Of a stretch of 17,022 nt of DNA, positions 1-8,386 are shown in pieces. The number at the start of each line of letters is the position of its first letter. Within the stretch, counting starts at the first letter, position 1. The DNA is from JAKZSU01 sp047517485 (GTDB lineage: Bacteria; Pseudomonadota; Alphaproteobacteria; UBA7887): NCBI GenBank assembly GCA_047517485.1, contig JAKZSU010000107.1:1-17022 (forward strand), given 5' to 3'. The translations under genes and the position numbers were made by a program. Under the pieces are notes generated by a model that was not told where the DNA came from, ran no database searches, and saw only the letters and a list, made by a program, of their open reading frames with translations.

Positions 1-213
1 AGCGATTCCCGTCTCCAAATCAGGTAGATATGGAGCGGGGCCCGTTTTGGCGCGCCGGTTTACTGCCGGAGTCGCCGTGGGAAGCGCATCCTGTTACCAT
101 CATCGCCAACCTGGGAGAGCCAATTGGGGAATCCCGGTTGAACTGCGCTTCGTTCATGAGCTCCGTCCCCAGTTGTCGGTCATTCCGCCGCCAGTGTGGC
201 AAACCTCGGCGGC
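1..213. other. Unassigned left-edge segment with a possible 45-codon ORF
   Basis: No recognisable protein family is seen here. On the minus strand an ATG at 157 opens a 45-codon ORF ending at 20. It is preceded by a purine-rich GGGGACGGAG that could act as a ribosome binding site. The peptide starts MNEAQFNRDSPIGS and ends in a basic, serine-rich tail. It has the look of a short conserved reading frame, or of a mobile-element remnant, but I cannot name the family. The segment lies downstream of the lactonase gene, so it could also simply be its 3' flank. Confidence 0.25.
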
Positions 214-1023
214 TTAGGAAAGGCCGCCGAGAAAATCGAGCAGCGCCTGATTGAACGCTGCGGGTTGTTCGACGTTGGCGAGATGCGCCGCGTTCTCGAT
301 GACCACCAGCCGGGATCCGGCGATCGCTTGGTGGATGTCCTCGGCCGCCGAGACCGGGGTGCTGGGGTCGTCGGCGCCAACGATGATCTGGACCGGCAGC
401 GATATTTGAGACAGTCGGTCGAGATAATCGATGTCGCGGATCGCCTCGGCACAGCCGATGAAGCCGACGGTCGGCGTGTTGCGGATATATCTGGCGATCT
501 TGCCGACTTCGGGCGACCGCCGTTCCAGAAAGGGCTCGGTAAACCAGCGCTCCAGGGTGGTCTCGGCGAGTGCCGCCACGCCTTGCTGCTGCGCCGCGCG
601 AATCCGCCCCGACCACAACACGCCGGCGCCGTCGGGCCAGCGGCTGGTGGTGTCGGCGAGCACCAGGCCGGTGAAACGGTCGGCGTGTTCGATGCCGAGC
701 TGTTGGCCGATCATACCGCCCATCGATATCCCGCAATAGGCGCAGCGCTCGATGTCCAAGGCGTCGAGCAGGCCGATGACGTCGGCGGTCAGCATGTCCA
801 TGGTGTAGGGGCCGGGCGGCGCGCTGGTCTCGCCGTGACCGCGGGTGTCGTAGCGCAGCACGCGATAGGCCGGCACCAGGGCCTCGACCTGGGCGTCCCA
901 CATGCCGAGCGCCGAGGACAGACTGTTGCTGAGCATTAGCAGCGGCGCGTCATCGGGACCGTCGAAGCGGTAGGCGATGTCGATGCCGTTGGCGCTGGTG
1001 GTGCTGGTGGTGGTGTCGTTCAT
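214..1023 (-). CDS. pcaD: Alpha/beta hydrolase, 3-oxoadipate enol-lactonase-like
   Basis: A 269-residue alpha/beta hydrolase. The nucleophile elbow GISMGG places the catalytic serine near residue 100, the acid is in VGADDP (about 218-219), and the histidine is H247 in NAAHLAN. The N-terminal region (AYRFDGP, LSNSL, RYDTRGHG) and overall length fit PcaD, which hydrolyses 3-oxoadipate enol-lactone to 3-oxoadipate in the protocatechuate/catechol branch of the beta-ketoadipate pathway, in the cytoplasm. The ATG at 1023 is chosen because GAAGGG lies about ten bases upstream. An in-frame GTG at 1101 would add 26 poorly fitting residues. No other pca genes are visible, so the substrate could be another lactone or ester; the hydrolase fold itself is clear. 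It is divergent from the ETF:ubiquinone oxidoreductase gene. Confidence 0.8.
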   Translation of the reverse strand: MNDTTTSTTSANGIDIAYRFDGPDDAPLLMLSNSLSSALGMWDAQVEALVPAYRVLRYDTRGHGETSAPPGPYTMDMLTADVIGLLDALDIERCAYCGISMGGMIGQQLGIEHADRFTGLVLADTTSRWPDGAGVLWSGRIRAAQQQGVAALAETTLERWFTEPFLERRSPEVGKIARYIRNTPTVGFIGCAEAIRDIDYLDRLSQISLPVQIIVGADDPSTPVSAAEDIHQAIAGSRLVVIENAAHLANVEQPAAFNQALLDFLGGLS

Positions 1024-1118
1024 GAGGTCGGCCCTTCGTCGGTTTTCGTCTCGTTCATATTCATGGCGTGGCGCGGCGATGATAGCAGACAACATCGCCA
1101 CGATCCTCGGTTGTGAAT

Positions 1119-1148
1119 GTGACTAGCCCAATGTGATAAGGCTATGCT
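1119..1148 (+). promoter_or_regulatory. Candidate promoter for the ETF:ubiquinone oxidoreductase gene
   Basis: GTGACT (1119-1124) and TATGCT (1143-1148), separated by 18 bases, each match a sigma-70 hexamer at four of six positions. They lie about 34 bases upstream of the ATG at 1182, in the 158-base divergent intergenic region. The assignment is by inspection only. Confidence 0.3.
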
Positions 1149-1181
1149 TTAACGCGTGCGAATCGGAACGCAGGAGACGAG

Positions 1182-2843
1182 ATGGAACGGGAGTCGATGG
1201 AATACGATGTCGTAATCGTCGGCGCCGGCCCAGCCGGGTTGGCGGCGGCGATTCGGCTCAAGCAGCTGGGCGCCGACAGCGACGTCGATCTCGGCGTCTG
1301 CGTCGTCGAAAAAGGCTCCGAGGTCGGTGCGCATATCCTGTCGGGCGCGGTGCTGGAGACCCGGGCGCTCGACGAGTTGCTGCCCGACTGGAAGGCGATG
1401 GGCGCGCCGATCACGACCGCGGTGTCGGAAGAGCGCTTTTTGTTCCTGTCGGAGAGCGGCGGGCTGGCGTTTCCCAACTTTCTGCTGCCGGCGAGTTTGC
1501 AAAATCACGGCAATTACGTGATCAGCCTCGGTAATCTCTGCCGCTGGCTGGGCGAACAGGCCGAGGGCTTGGGGGTCGAGATTTATCCCGGTTTCGCCGC
1601 CGCCGAGGTGCTGTATCACGACGACGGATCGGTGAAGGGTGTCGCCACCGGCGACATGGGAATCGCCAAATCCGGCGAGCCCGGCCCCAATCACGAGCCC
1701 GGTGTGGAGCTGCACGGCAAGCAGACGTTTTTCGCCGAGGGCTGTCGCGGCAGCCTCGGCAAACAGCTGATGGAGCGGTATGACCTCTGCGATGGAGTCG
1801 AGGCGCAGACCTATGGCATCGGCATCAAGGAACTGTGGGAGATCGATCCCGCCAAGCATCGCCCCGGTCTGGTGATGCACACCGCCGGCTGGCCGCTCGA
1901 AAGCGACACCTATGGCGGCTCGTTTCTCTATCATTTCGAGGACAATCTGGTCGCCGTCGGCTTCGTCATCGGGCTCGACTACAAGAACCCCTATCTCAGC
2001 CCCTACGAGGAATTTCAGCGCTTCAAGACCCATCCCAAGGTGCGCGGGTTCTTCGCCGGCGGACGCCGCGTCTCGTATGGCGCGCGGGCGATCAACGAAG
2101 GCGGCTTGCAGTCGCTACCCAAATTGACCTTCCCCGGCGGCGCGCTGATCGGCTGCGAGGCCGGCACCCTCAACATGCCGAAGATCAAGGGCACCCATAC
2201 GGCGATGAAGTCGGGCATGCTGGCCGCCGAAGCGGCGTTCGCCGCGCTCGGCGATATGCGCGCCGAGGGCGCGGCGGGCGGAATCGAGCTCGCCGCCTAT
2301 GCCGACAGCTTTCGCAAATCCTGGGTCTACGACGAATTGGTGCGCGCGCGAAACGTCCGGCCGGCGTTCAAATGGGGCCTGTGGCTCGGCACGCTCTATG
2401 CCGGGCTCGACCAGAAATTTTTTGCCGGCAAGGCGCCGTGGACGCTCAAGCACGGCCATACCGATCACCAGGCGACGCGCCCGGCGGCCGAGTTCCAACC
2501 GATCGCCTATCCCAAGCCCGACGGGACACTGACCTTCGACCGCCTGACCAGCGTTTCGTTCTCGGCGACCAACCATGAAGAAGACCAACCGGCGCATTTG
2601 ACCTTGAAGGACGCGAGCGTCCCGGTGGCGGTCAATCTCGAACTCTACGACGCCCCCGAGCAACGCTACTGCCCGGCCGGGGTCTACGAAATCATCCGCG
2701 ACGACGACGGATCGAATCCGCGCCTCCAGATCAACGCGCAGAACTGCGTGCACTGTAAGACCTGCGACATCAAGGATCCGACGCAGAATATCGTCTGGGT
2801 GGTGCCCGAGGGCGGCGGCGGTCCGAATTATCCGAATATGTGA
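1182..2843 (+). CDS. Electron-transfer flavoprotein:ubiquinone oxidoreductase
   Basis: A 553-residue protein matching ETF-QO (ETFDH family). It takes electrons from reduced ETF, generated by acyl-CoA and choline-derivative dehydrogenases, and passes them through FAD and a 4Fe-4S cluster to ubiquinone at the inner membrane. Seen in the sequence: an N-terminal FAD-binding GAGPAG at residues 14-19, the central family segment around SYGARAINEGG and GCEAGTLN, and a C-terminal ferredoxin-like cluster motif with cysteines at about 497, 522, 525 and 528 (NCVHCKTCDIKDP). The length is normal for bacterial members. AGGAGA lies five bases before the ATG at 1182; an in-frame ATG at 1197 is a weaker alternative. 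The ETF alpha/beta genes are not in the window. It forms a single-gene unit, with a TetR gene 85 bases downstream. Confidence 0.95.
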   Translation: MERESMEYDVVIVGAGPAGLAAAIRLKQLGADSDVDLGVCVVEKGSEVGAHILSGAVLETRALDELLPDWKAMGAPITTAVSEERFLFLSESGGLAFPNFLLPASLQNHGNYVISLGNLCRWLGEQAEGLGVEIYPGFAAAEVLYHDDGSVKGVATGDMGIAKSGEPGPNHEPGVELHGKQTFFAEGCRGSLGKQLMERYDLCDGVEAQTYGIGIKELWEIDPAKHRPGLVMHTAGWPLESDTYGGSFLYHFEDNLVAVGFVIGLDYKNPYLSPYEEFQRFKTHPKVRGFFAGGRRVSYGARAINEGGLQSLPKLTFPGGALIGCEAGTLNMPKIKGTHTAMKSGMLAAEAAFAALGDMRAEGAAGGIELAAYADSFRKSWVYDELVRARNVRPAFKWGLWLGTLYAGLDQKFFAGKAPWTLKHGHTDHQATRPAAEFQPIAYPKPDGTLTFDRLTSVSFSATNHEEDQPAHLTLKDASVPVAVNLELYDAPEQRYCPAGVYEIIRDDDGSNPRLQINAQNCVHCKTCDIKDPTQNIVWVVPEGGGGPNYPNM

Positions 2844-2868
2844 TTGTCGAATTCGGGCGCAAAGGGGC

Positions 2869-2912
2869 TTGACCCAGGGCGCCAACGGGGATTGATATTG
2901 AACAGTGCTCAC
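2869..2912 (+). promoter_or_regulatory. Promoter with overlapping TetR-type operator
   Basis: TTGACC (2869-2874), a 17-base spacer and TTGATA (2892-2897) form a plausible sigma-70 promoter for the tetR gene. Immediately after the -10 box is the imperfect palindrome TTGAACA-G-TGCTCAC (2898-2912), in which five of seven arm positions are symmetric. Its size and position suit binding of a TetR dimer and autorepression. Both assignments are inferred from sequence. Confidence 0.4.
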
Positions 2913-2928
2913 TAACACATCTTGATCG

Positions 2929-3546
2929 ATGGGACGACGAAGCGACCATACGCGGGACGAGTTGCGCGCCATGCTGTTGGCGGCGGCCGAGGAGACGATT
3001 GGCGAGTCCGGCGTCCGCGCCGTCACCGCGCGCGCCCTGGCCGCGCACATCGGCTATTCGGTGGGCACGGTCTACAATCTGTTCGAAAGCCTCGACGAGC
3101 TGATCGTCGAGGTCAACGGGCGCACCCTCGACGCGCTGTACGACGAGCTTGCGGCGGCCAAGACAGGGGCGTCGCCGGAAGCGACATTGTCGACATTCGC
3201 CCGCGCCTATGTGGCGTTCGCCACCGAGCACCAGAGCTTGTGGAACGCCTTGTTCGAGCACTCGGTGGCGCCGGGGAGCACCATCCCGGACGCCTATCTG
3301 GCGAAGATCGACCGCTTGTTCGGCCTGGTCGAGACCGCCCTCGCCCCGCTCTACCGTGCCTCCGACGCCAAGGGGCGGCGCACCTCGGCGCTGGTGCTGT
3401 GGTCGAGCCTGCACGGCATATGCTCGCTCGCCCTGGCGGGAAAACTCGACCTCGTGGCGGTGCAATCGGTCGGCGATATGGCGGATTCCCTGGTCACCAA
3501 TTATCTATCCGGTCTTCGCGCGACCGCGGATCGTGTAAGCTCGTAA
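2929..3546 (+). CDS. TetR/AcrR family transcriptional regulator
   Basis: A 205-residue regulator. The N-terminal 50 or so residues form a TetR helix-turn-helix: AEETIGESGVRAVTARALAAHIGYSVGTVYNLFES is the recognisable segment, split here by the helix turn, with the recognition helix at SVGTVYNLF. The C-terminal part (WNALFEH, WSSLHGICSLAL) resembles the WHG-type ligand domain. The ATG at 2929 is favoured over an upstream TTG at 2922 because the product aligns with the family from MGRRS. It is the first gene of a plus-strand run and lies 23 bases before the secreted dehydrogenase, so it probably controls that run and itself. The ligand is unknown. Confidence 0.88.
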   Translation: MGRRSDHTRDELRAMLLAAAEETIGESGVRAVTARALAAHIGYSVGTVYNLFESLDELIVEVNGRTLDALYDELAAAKTGASPEATLSTFARAYVAFATEHQSLWNALFEHSVAPGSTIPDAYLAKIDRLFGLVETALAPLYRASDAKGRRTSALVLWSSLHGICSLALAGKLDLVAVQSVGDMADSLVTNYLSGLRATADRVSS

Positions 3547-3569
3547 TTCGTGCCCTGTTGGAGACCGCC

Positions 3570-4685
3570 ATGTTGAAACCGCGCGAACGCTGGCTTTTGG
3601 TGTCGACGCTGATGCTGTCGGCCGCGCTTTGGAGTGCCGCGGCTGAGGCGCTCGATCTCGAGAAGATCCGCCTGCCCGACGGTTTCAAGATCGAGATCTA
3701 TGCCAAGGGCGTGTCCAACGCGCGGCAAATGGCGTTGGGCGACAAGGGCACGCTTTTCGTGGGCTCGCGCACAGCCGGCAAAATCTATGCGGTGATAGAT
3801 CATGACCAGGACGGCCGCGCCGAATCCGGTCTGGTGCTCGACACGGGGCTGACTATGCCGACTGGGCTGGCGTTTCGCGACGGCGCGCTCTACGTCGGCG
3901 CGGTCAGCCGTATTCTCCGTTATGACGCCATCGAGGACCGGCTCGACGATCCGCCCGAGCCGGTGGTGATCGTCGACCATTTGCCGAGCGATACCCACCA
4001 CGGCTGGAAGTACCTCGATTTCGCGCCCGACGGCCGGCTGTTCGTTCCGGTCGGCGTGCCGTGCAACGTCTGTGAAAAAGAAGGCCCGTACGGCACCATT
4101 CTGGCGATGGACGCGGACGGTGCCAATCCGCAGGTGTTCGCGCGCGGCGTCCGCAATTCGGTGGGCTTCGATTTTCACCCCGTCACCGGCGAGCTGTGGT
4201 TCACCGACAATGGCCGCGACAATCTCGGCGACGATATCCCGCCCGGTGAGCTCAACCATGCCACGGCGGCCGGCCAGCATTTCGGCTTCCCCTATTGTCA
4301 CGGCGGTCATATTCCCGACCGGCGGTACGGGCGAAAACGCGGCTGCGAGGAGTTCACCCCGCCGGCGCAGGCGCTTGGGCCGCACGTCGCGCCGCTCGGC
4401 ATGACGTTCTACACCGGCGATATGTTTCCCGCCGAATACCGCAATCAGATCTTCATCGCCGAGCACGGCTCGTGGAACCGCAGCCGCAAAATCGGCTACC
4501 GCATCATGCTCGTCCGGCTCGACGACGCCGGCCGCGCGATCGCCTACGAGCCGTTCGCCGAGGGCTGGCTGCAGGGCCAAACCGCCTGGGGCCGCCCCGC
4601 CGACGTCATCGTGATGCCTGACGGCGCGTTGCTGGTCGCCGACGACCGCGCCAACGTCATCTATCGGATCAGCTACGATGGGTGA
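3570..4685 (+). CDS. Exported PQQ-type sorbosone/glucose dehydrogenase-like beta-propeller protein
   Basis: A 371-residue protein with a clear signal peptide: basic start, hydrophobic core at residues 9-25, and a likely cleavage after AEA27. The mature part has the repeated blades of the soluble quinoprotein glucose/sorbosone dehydrogenase family, with DTHHGWKYLDF (His143/144) and GVRNSVGFDFHP (Arg195) at positions that fit the catalytic histidine and PQQ-contacting arginine. Cysteines in CNVCEKEG, PYCHGG and RGCEEF may form disulfides; none makes a CxxCH haem site. It probably oxidises a sugar or polyol in the periplasm using PQQ, but many relatives are uncharacterised. GGAG lies six bases before the ATG at 3570. 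Its stop overlaps the next start by 8 bases, indicating translational coupling. Confidence 0.82.
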   Translation: MLKPRERWLLVSTLMLSAALWSAAAEALDLEKIRLPDGFKIEIYAKGVSNARQMALGDKGTLFVGSRTAGKIYAVIDHDQDGRAESGLVLDTGLTMPTGLAFRDGALYVGAVSRILRYDAIEDRLDDPPEPVVIVDHLPSDTHHGWKYLDFAPDGRLFVPVGVPCNVCEKEGPYGTILAMDADGANPQVFARGVRNSVGFDFHPVTGELWFTDNGRDNLGDDIPPGELNHATAAGQHFGFPYCHGGHIPDRRYGRKRGCEEFTPPAQALGPHVAPLGMTFYTGDMFPAEYRNQIFIAEHGSWNRSRKIGYRIMLVRLDDAGRAIAYEPFAEGWLQGQTAWGRPADVIVMPDGALLVADDRANVIYRISYDG

Positions 4686-5577
4686 CTTCGGCAAAATCGG
4701 TTTTCTCGGGCTCGGCAACATGGGCGGGCCGATGGCGCGTAATCTGGCGAAGGCGGGCTACGCGGTCACCGGTTTCGACATCGCCGAGGCGGCGATGACG
4801 CGAGCGGTCGCCGGTGGAGTTCGCGCCGGCAATTCCGTCGCCGATGCGCTCGACGGCGCCGACGCGGTGCTCTCGATCCTTTCCGACACGCCGGATGTCG
4901 AGGCCTGTCTGCTTGTGGACGACGACACCCTCGCCGGCCTGGCAACCGGCGCGCTGGTGATCGAGATGAGCACGATCTCGCCCGCGGTCACCGACCGCCT
5001 GGCGGCGGCCGCCCATCTTAAGGGTTTGGAGTTTCTGGATGCGCCGGTGGGGCGCGGGCCGGCGCAATCGGAGAGCGGCGAGCTGTTGTTCATGGTTGGT
5101 GGCGATGCCGCTACTTTCGAGCGGGCGCGGCCTTTGCTCGACGTGATGGGGACGACGATCCACCATTGCGGCGCGATCGGCGCCGGCATCCGCACCAAGC
5201 TGGTCAACAATTACCTGTCGCAGTCGACCTGCCAGATCAGCGCCGAAGCGGTCGCGCTCGGCCTCAAGATGGGTCTCGATCTGAATACATTGCTGCCGAT
5301 CATGACCGGCAGCCTGGCGACCAACCAATATCTCGCGAGCTATTGGCCGACCAAGGTCCTGGTCGGCGATATCGAGCCGGGTTTCGCGATCCGGCTGTCG
5401 GCGAAGGATCTCGGCCTCGCGATCGCCATGGCGGAAGAGGCCGGCGCCGCGGTCGCCACCGGAAAGGCGGCGGCGGGCCGGGTACGCGCGGCGGCGGAAT
5501 ATATGGGCGACAAGGACGTTTCAGCATTACTGATTGCCGCCTGCGCGGCGAGCGGAACCGAGCCACCGCAATCATGA
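4678..5577 (+). CDS. NAD(P)-dependent beta-hydroxyacid dehydrogenase, sulfolactaldehyde-reductase-like
   Basis: A 299-residue member of the 3-hydroxyisobutyrate dehydrogenase superfamily. It has an N-terminal Rossmann motif GLGNMGGPMARNL, the substrate segment DAPVGRGPAQSESGEL with Arg126, the catalytic lysine K174 in GIRTKLVNNYLSQ, and the C-terminal helical domain with SAKDLGLA. Typical 3-hydroxyisobutyrate enzymes have SGG where this has GRG. From memory, E. coli YihU (sulfolactaldehyde reductase) has the same PVGR and a similar GIRxKLxNNYxS and WPxKVLxGD, so an anionic C3 aldehyde/alcohol pair is plausible. Tartronate semialdehyde or another beta-hydroxyacid remains possible. The gene overlaps its neighbours on both sides (8 and 4 bases), tying it to the propeller dehydrogenase and the ThDP enzyme. 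Confidence 0.85.
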   Translation: MGDFGKIGFLGLGNMGGPMARNLAKAGYAVTGFDIAEAAMTRAVAGGVRAGNSVADALDGADAVLSILSDTPDVEACLLVDDDTLAGLATGALVIEMSTISPAVTDRLAAAAHLKGLEFLDAPVGRGPAQSESGELLFMVGGDAATFERARPLLDVMGTTIHHCGAIGAGIRTKLVNNYLSQSTCQISAEAVALGLKMGLDLNTLLPIMTGSLATNQYLASYWPTKVLVGDIEPGFAIRLSAKDLGLAIAMAEEAGAAVATGKAAAGRVRAAAEYMGDKDVSALLIAACAASGTEPPQS

Positions 5578-7175
5578 CCACCGTCGCCGACGCCATCGCG
5601 GCGACCTTGGATGCCTATGGCGTGCGCCACATATTCGGCGTCCCCGGCGGCGGCTCGAACCTCGAGATCATCGCGGCCTGCGAGGCCCGCGGCATCACCT
5701 GGATCTTGACCCATACCGAGACCGCGGCGGCGCTGATGGCGGCGGCGACCGGCGAGCTGACCGGCACCCCAGGGGTGGTCGCCACCGGTCTCGGCCCCGG
5801 TGCGACCAGCGCGGTCAACGGCATTGCCTATGCGCATCTCGACCGCGCGCCGGTGTTGTTGCTCACCGATGCCTACCGCCCCGAGACCCACGATTTCATC
5901 ACCCATCAGAAAGTCGATCACGCGGCGCTGTACGCGCCGATCGTCAAGGCCAGCGATCGCGCGCGACCCGACGATGTGAGCGACGTTCTCGCCCGCCTTT
6001 TGGATCGCGCCTTGACCGCGCCGCTGGGCCCGGTCCATCTCGATCTATCGGCGATCGATGCCGGTAAGCCCGCGGTCGCGCCGGCGACCTCGGTCAAAAA
6101 AGCGGCGCCGGCGCTAGCCGGAGATGTTGCGGCGGCGCGCGCCTTGATCGACGACGCGCGCCGGCCGGTGATCATCGCCGGCATCCAAGCCCGCGACAAC
6201 CAAGCGGCGGCCGCGCTCGCGGCGCTCGCCGACCACCTGGCGTGCCCGGTGATGACGACCTACAAGGCGAAGGGGGTTTACCCCAACGGCGCGCCGCGTC
6301 ATGCCGGGCTGTTCACCGGCGCCAAGACCGAGGCGCCGTGGCTCGCCGATGCCGATCTGATGATTCTCTATGGCGTCGATCCGGTCGAGCTGGTGGCCTC
6401 GCCGTGGCCCTACGAAATGCCGGTACTCGAACTCGCGCAAGCGGAAGTGCGACCGCATTACACCGCGATCGCCGGCTCGTTGTTCGGCGCGCTTCCCGCG
6501 CTGGCCGAAGCGGTCGCCGGCGCCGGGCAGCCGGCCAACTGGTCCGACGCGCCGGCACCGCAGGTTTTGCCTGATGGTGAGGCCGAAGATGGCATTTCGC
6601 CGTTGGCGGTGGTGCGCGTGGCGATCGAGGCAGCGCCGGAGACCGCCCGCATCACCATCGATGCCGGCGCGCACATGCTGGCGCCGATGGCGCTGTGGCC
6701 CGCCAAACAGCCGTTTGACGTGCAAATTTCCAACGGCCTTTCGACCATGGGCTTCGCGCTTCCGGCGGCGATCGCGGCCGCGCTGGCGGACCCCAAGCGG
6801 CCGGTGATCGCGTTTACCGGCGACGGCGGACTCGCCATGTGCCTGGCCGAACTGGCGACCCTGGCGCGCCACGATTTGGACGTCACCGTGGTGGTGTTCA
6901 ACGACGCCGCGCTGTCGCTGATCGACGTCAAGCAGCAGCAACGCGGCTTCAAATCCGCCGGCGTGCGCTACCCCGCGCTGGATCTAGCCTTGATCGCCGT
7001 CGGCGCCGACTTGCACGCGGCGCGCGCCGAGACCGAGGCTGAACTCCGCGCGGCACTGATGCGCGCCTTCGCCACCCCGGGCCCGGCGCTGATCGATGCC
7101 CGCGTCGATCCCAGCGGCTACCGCGCGATGTTCGAGGCGATTCGCGGCGGCCCAACGCAAGCGACGCAAACCTAG
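5574..7175 (+). CDS. Thiamine diphosphate-dependent enzyme, acetolactate-synthase-like
   Basis: A 533-residue three-domain ThDP enzyme. The Pyr domain carries FGVPGGGSNLE and the catalytic glutamate E49 in HTETAAALMA. The middle domain has RRPVIIAGIQARDN. The PP domain has the Mg/ThDP motif G416-D417-G418 with N443-D444 26-27 residues later, so the usual second Asn is Asp, as in some catabolic relatives. It decarboxylates or ligates a 2-oxo acid in the cytoplasm; the family includes acetolactate synthase, benzoylformate decarboxylase and sulfoacetaldehyde acetyltransferase. It is shorter than typical Xsc and lacks an obvious partner regulatory subunit, so biosynthetic acetolactate synthase is unlikely. 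The start ATGA overlaps the stop of the preceding reductase, suggesting a shared pathway. Confidence 0.85.
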   Translation: MTTVADAIAATLDAYGVRHIFGVPGGGSNLEIIAACEARGITWILTHTETAAALMAAATGELTGTPGVVATGLGPGATSAVNGIAYAHLDRAPVLLLTDAYRPETHDFITHQKVDHAALYAPIVKASDRARPDDVSDVLARLLDRALTAPLGPVHLDLSAIDAGKPAVAPATSVKKAAPALAGDVAAARALIDDARRPVIIAGIQARDNQAAAALAALADHLACPVMTTYKAKGVYPNGAPRHAGLFTGAKTEAPWLADADLMILYGVDPVELVASPWPYEMPVLELAQAEVRPHYTAIAGSLFGALPALAEAVAGAGQPANWSDAPAPQVLPDGEAEDGISPLAVVRVAIEAAPETARITIDAGAHMLAPMALWPAKQPFDVQISNGLSTMGFALPAAIAAALADPKRPVIAFTGDGGLAMCLAELATLARHDLDVTVVVFNDAALSLIDVKQQQRGFKSAGVRYPALDLALIAVGADLHAARAETEAELRAALMRAFATPGPALIDARVDPSGYRAMFEAIRGGPTQATQT

Positions 7176-7192
7176 CAGAGGGGAAACCGAGA

Positions 7193-8322
7193 ATGCGTTG
7201 GATCGTGACCGGGCTCGCCGTCACTGTCCTGATCGCCGCCGCACTAATATATTGGTCCGGGCTCGTCGCCTACGACCGACATACCGGCTATTACGCGCCG
7301 GTATTCGCACCGGGTGAAGACGCCGTCTATTACATACAACGCGACACCACCGGCCTCAGCTGGGGTATTGGTTGGGAAGGGTTCAGCGGCCCCGCGTCCG
7401 CGCGCGCCGTCTCCGCACCATCAGCCTGCGCCGGCTCGAATTGGCGACTGGAGATGCGACCATCCTCGAGACGTGGGACTCGACGCCGATCGTCGGCCGT
7501 ACCATTCGATCCTATCGTCCCAAACTGTACAAATATCTCGGCGTTCGATTGCGCGCCGAGACCCCGGACAGGGTTGAGTACGCCTTCAAGCTCTCGCTGC
7601 GGGATGAAACAACCATTCGGCAATTTGGTGTCTCCGGCGTGTGGAGCACGGACCATGAAATCGTCGCGCGCGGCGAGTGGGGGGAAGACTTCGTTTCCCT
7701 GTCGGGCCATTCGCGCTGGCCGATTCGGGACACGGTCGAGCTCTTCGCGGCCTACGCTTATGGCGCTCATTCGCCGGCGCTGCTCGCCCACGATCATCAA
7801 ACCGGCACGACAAAAGTTTTGCTCGATACCAACGCCTTTCACACGCTGTATCCGGATGGCGTAGAGCCAAAATGGATCGCCGAGTGGTCGAAGCGCGAAG
7901 ACATGATCCGCATCCAGGACTTGGAACGGACCCATGCCGAGCTGACCGCGCGGTACGAGGCCGAGGGCTTGAGCAGTCACCAAGTCGCGATGCGGGTGAT
8001 CGACGAAATGCAGCGTCTCGGTTTTTATCCCGCGCCCGATACCTTGACCGCGCGTTTATTGGCCGCTGGCGAGACGCTTCCCGCGCTCCCGGTGTTTGCC
8101 ATCGCCGAGGGCGAGATGGCGAGTGGCGTATTTCCAGACATTGAGAAGGCCGTGGCAACGCCGGGCGAAGCGGTCGAAAAAGGCATGGGACGCTATGTCA
8201 TCCACCGCGATTATCAGAACAGCGCGAAGCTCAACGAATTTTTCAATGCCGGCGGCACGCGGATGATCGTACGCTATCAGGGCCACGACTACGAAGTCAC
8301 CTATGACAAGCCACAGGATTAA
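7193..8322 (+). pseudogene. Frameshifted membrane-anchored hypothetical protein
   Basis: Translation from the ATG at 7193 (AGGGGAAA upstream) gives one N-terminal membrane helix (about residues 4-24), then HTGYYAPVF and a beta-propeller-like start up to WEGFSGP. The reading frame then becomes meaningless, while a different frame from about 7390 to 8322 reads as a normal protein (RTISLRRLELATGDATILE onward). Adding one C to the CCCC at 7390-7393 restores a continuous 376-residue protein, with GFSGPRVRARRLRT at the join. The protein probably sits in the inner membrane with its bulk in the periplasm; a helical segment (LERTHAELTARYEAEG) lies in the C-terminal third. I know of no function. It follows the ThDP gene by 17 bases and is probably in that operon. 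It may be a real lesion or a sequencing error. Confidence 0.75.
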
Positions 8323-8386
8323 AAATCCGCTGGCGCTGGTATTCCTGCCCTGTACCATGCGGCGATCGTCAACGGACTGATAGTGC

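Noticed and set aside
20..901. Long minus-strand ORF overlapping the lactonase
   Set aside because: Its product is arginine-rich low-complexity text typical of an alternative frame in GC-rich DNA; the lactonase frame has clear catalytic motifs.
2922..4685. 587-residue plus-strand ORF from TTG 2922 as one fusion protein
   Set aside because: The first 216 residues are an out-of-frame reading of tetR; the real gene starts at 3570 with a ribosome binding site and signal peptide.
3501..4721. 406-codon minus-strand ORF opposite the quinoprotein gene
   Set aside because: No recognisable motifs; the plus-strand frame has a signal peptide, propeller repeats and overlapping gene junctions.
5574..7175. 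Sulfoacetaldehyde acetyltransferase (xsc) assignment for the ThDP enzyme
   Set aside because: The protein is shorter than usual Xsc and no phosphate acetyltransferase is adjacent; only a general acetolactate-synthase-like call is supported.
7380..7400. Programmed ribosomal frameshift in the hypothetical gene
   Set aside because: No slippery heptamer or clear downstream stimulatory structure is seen, and a one-base homopolymer loss explains it more simply.
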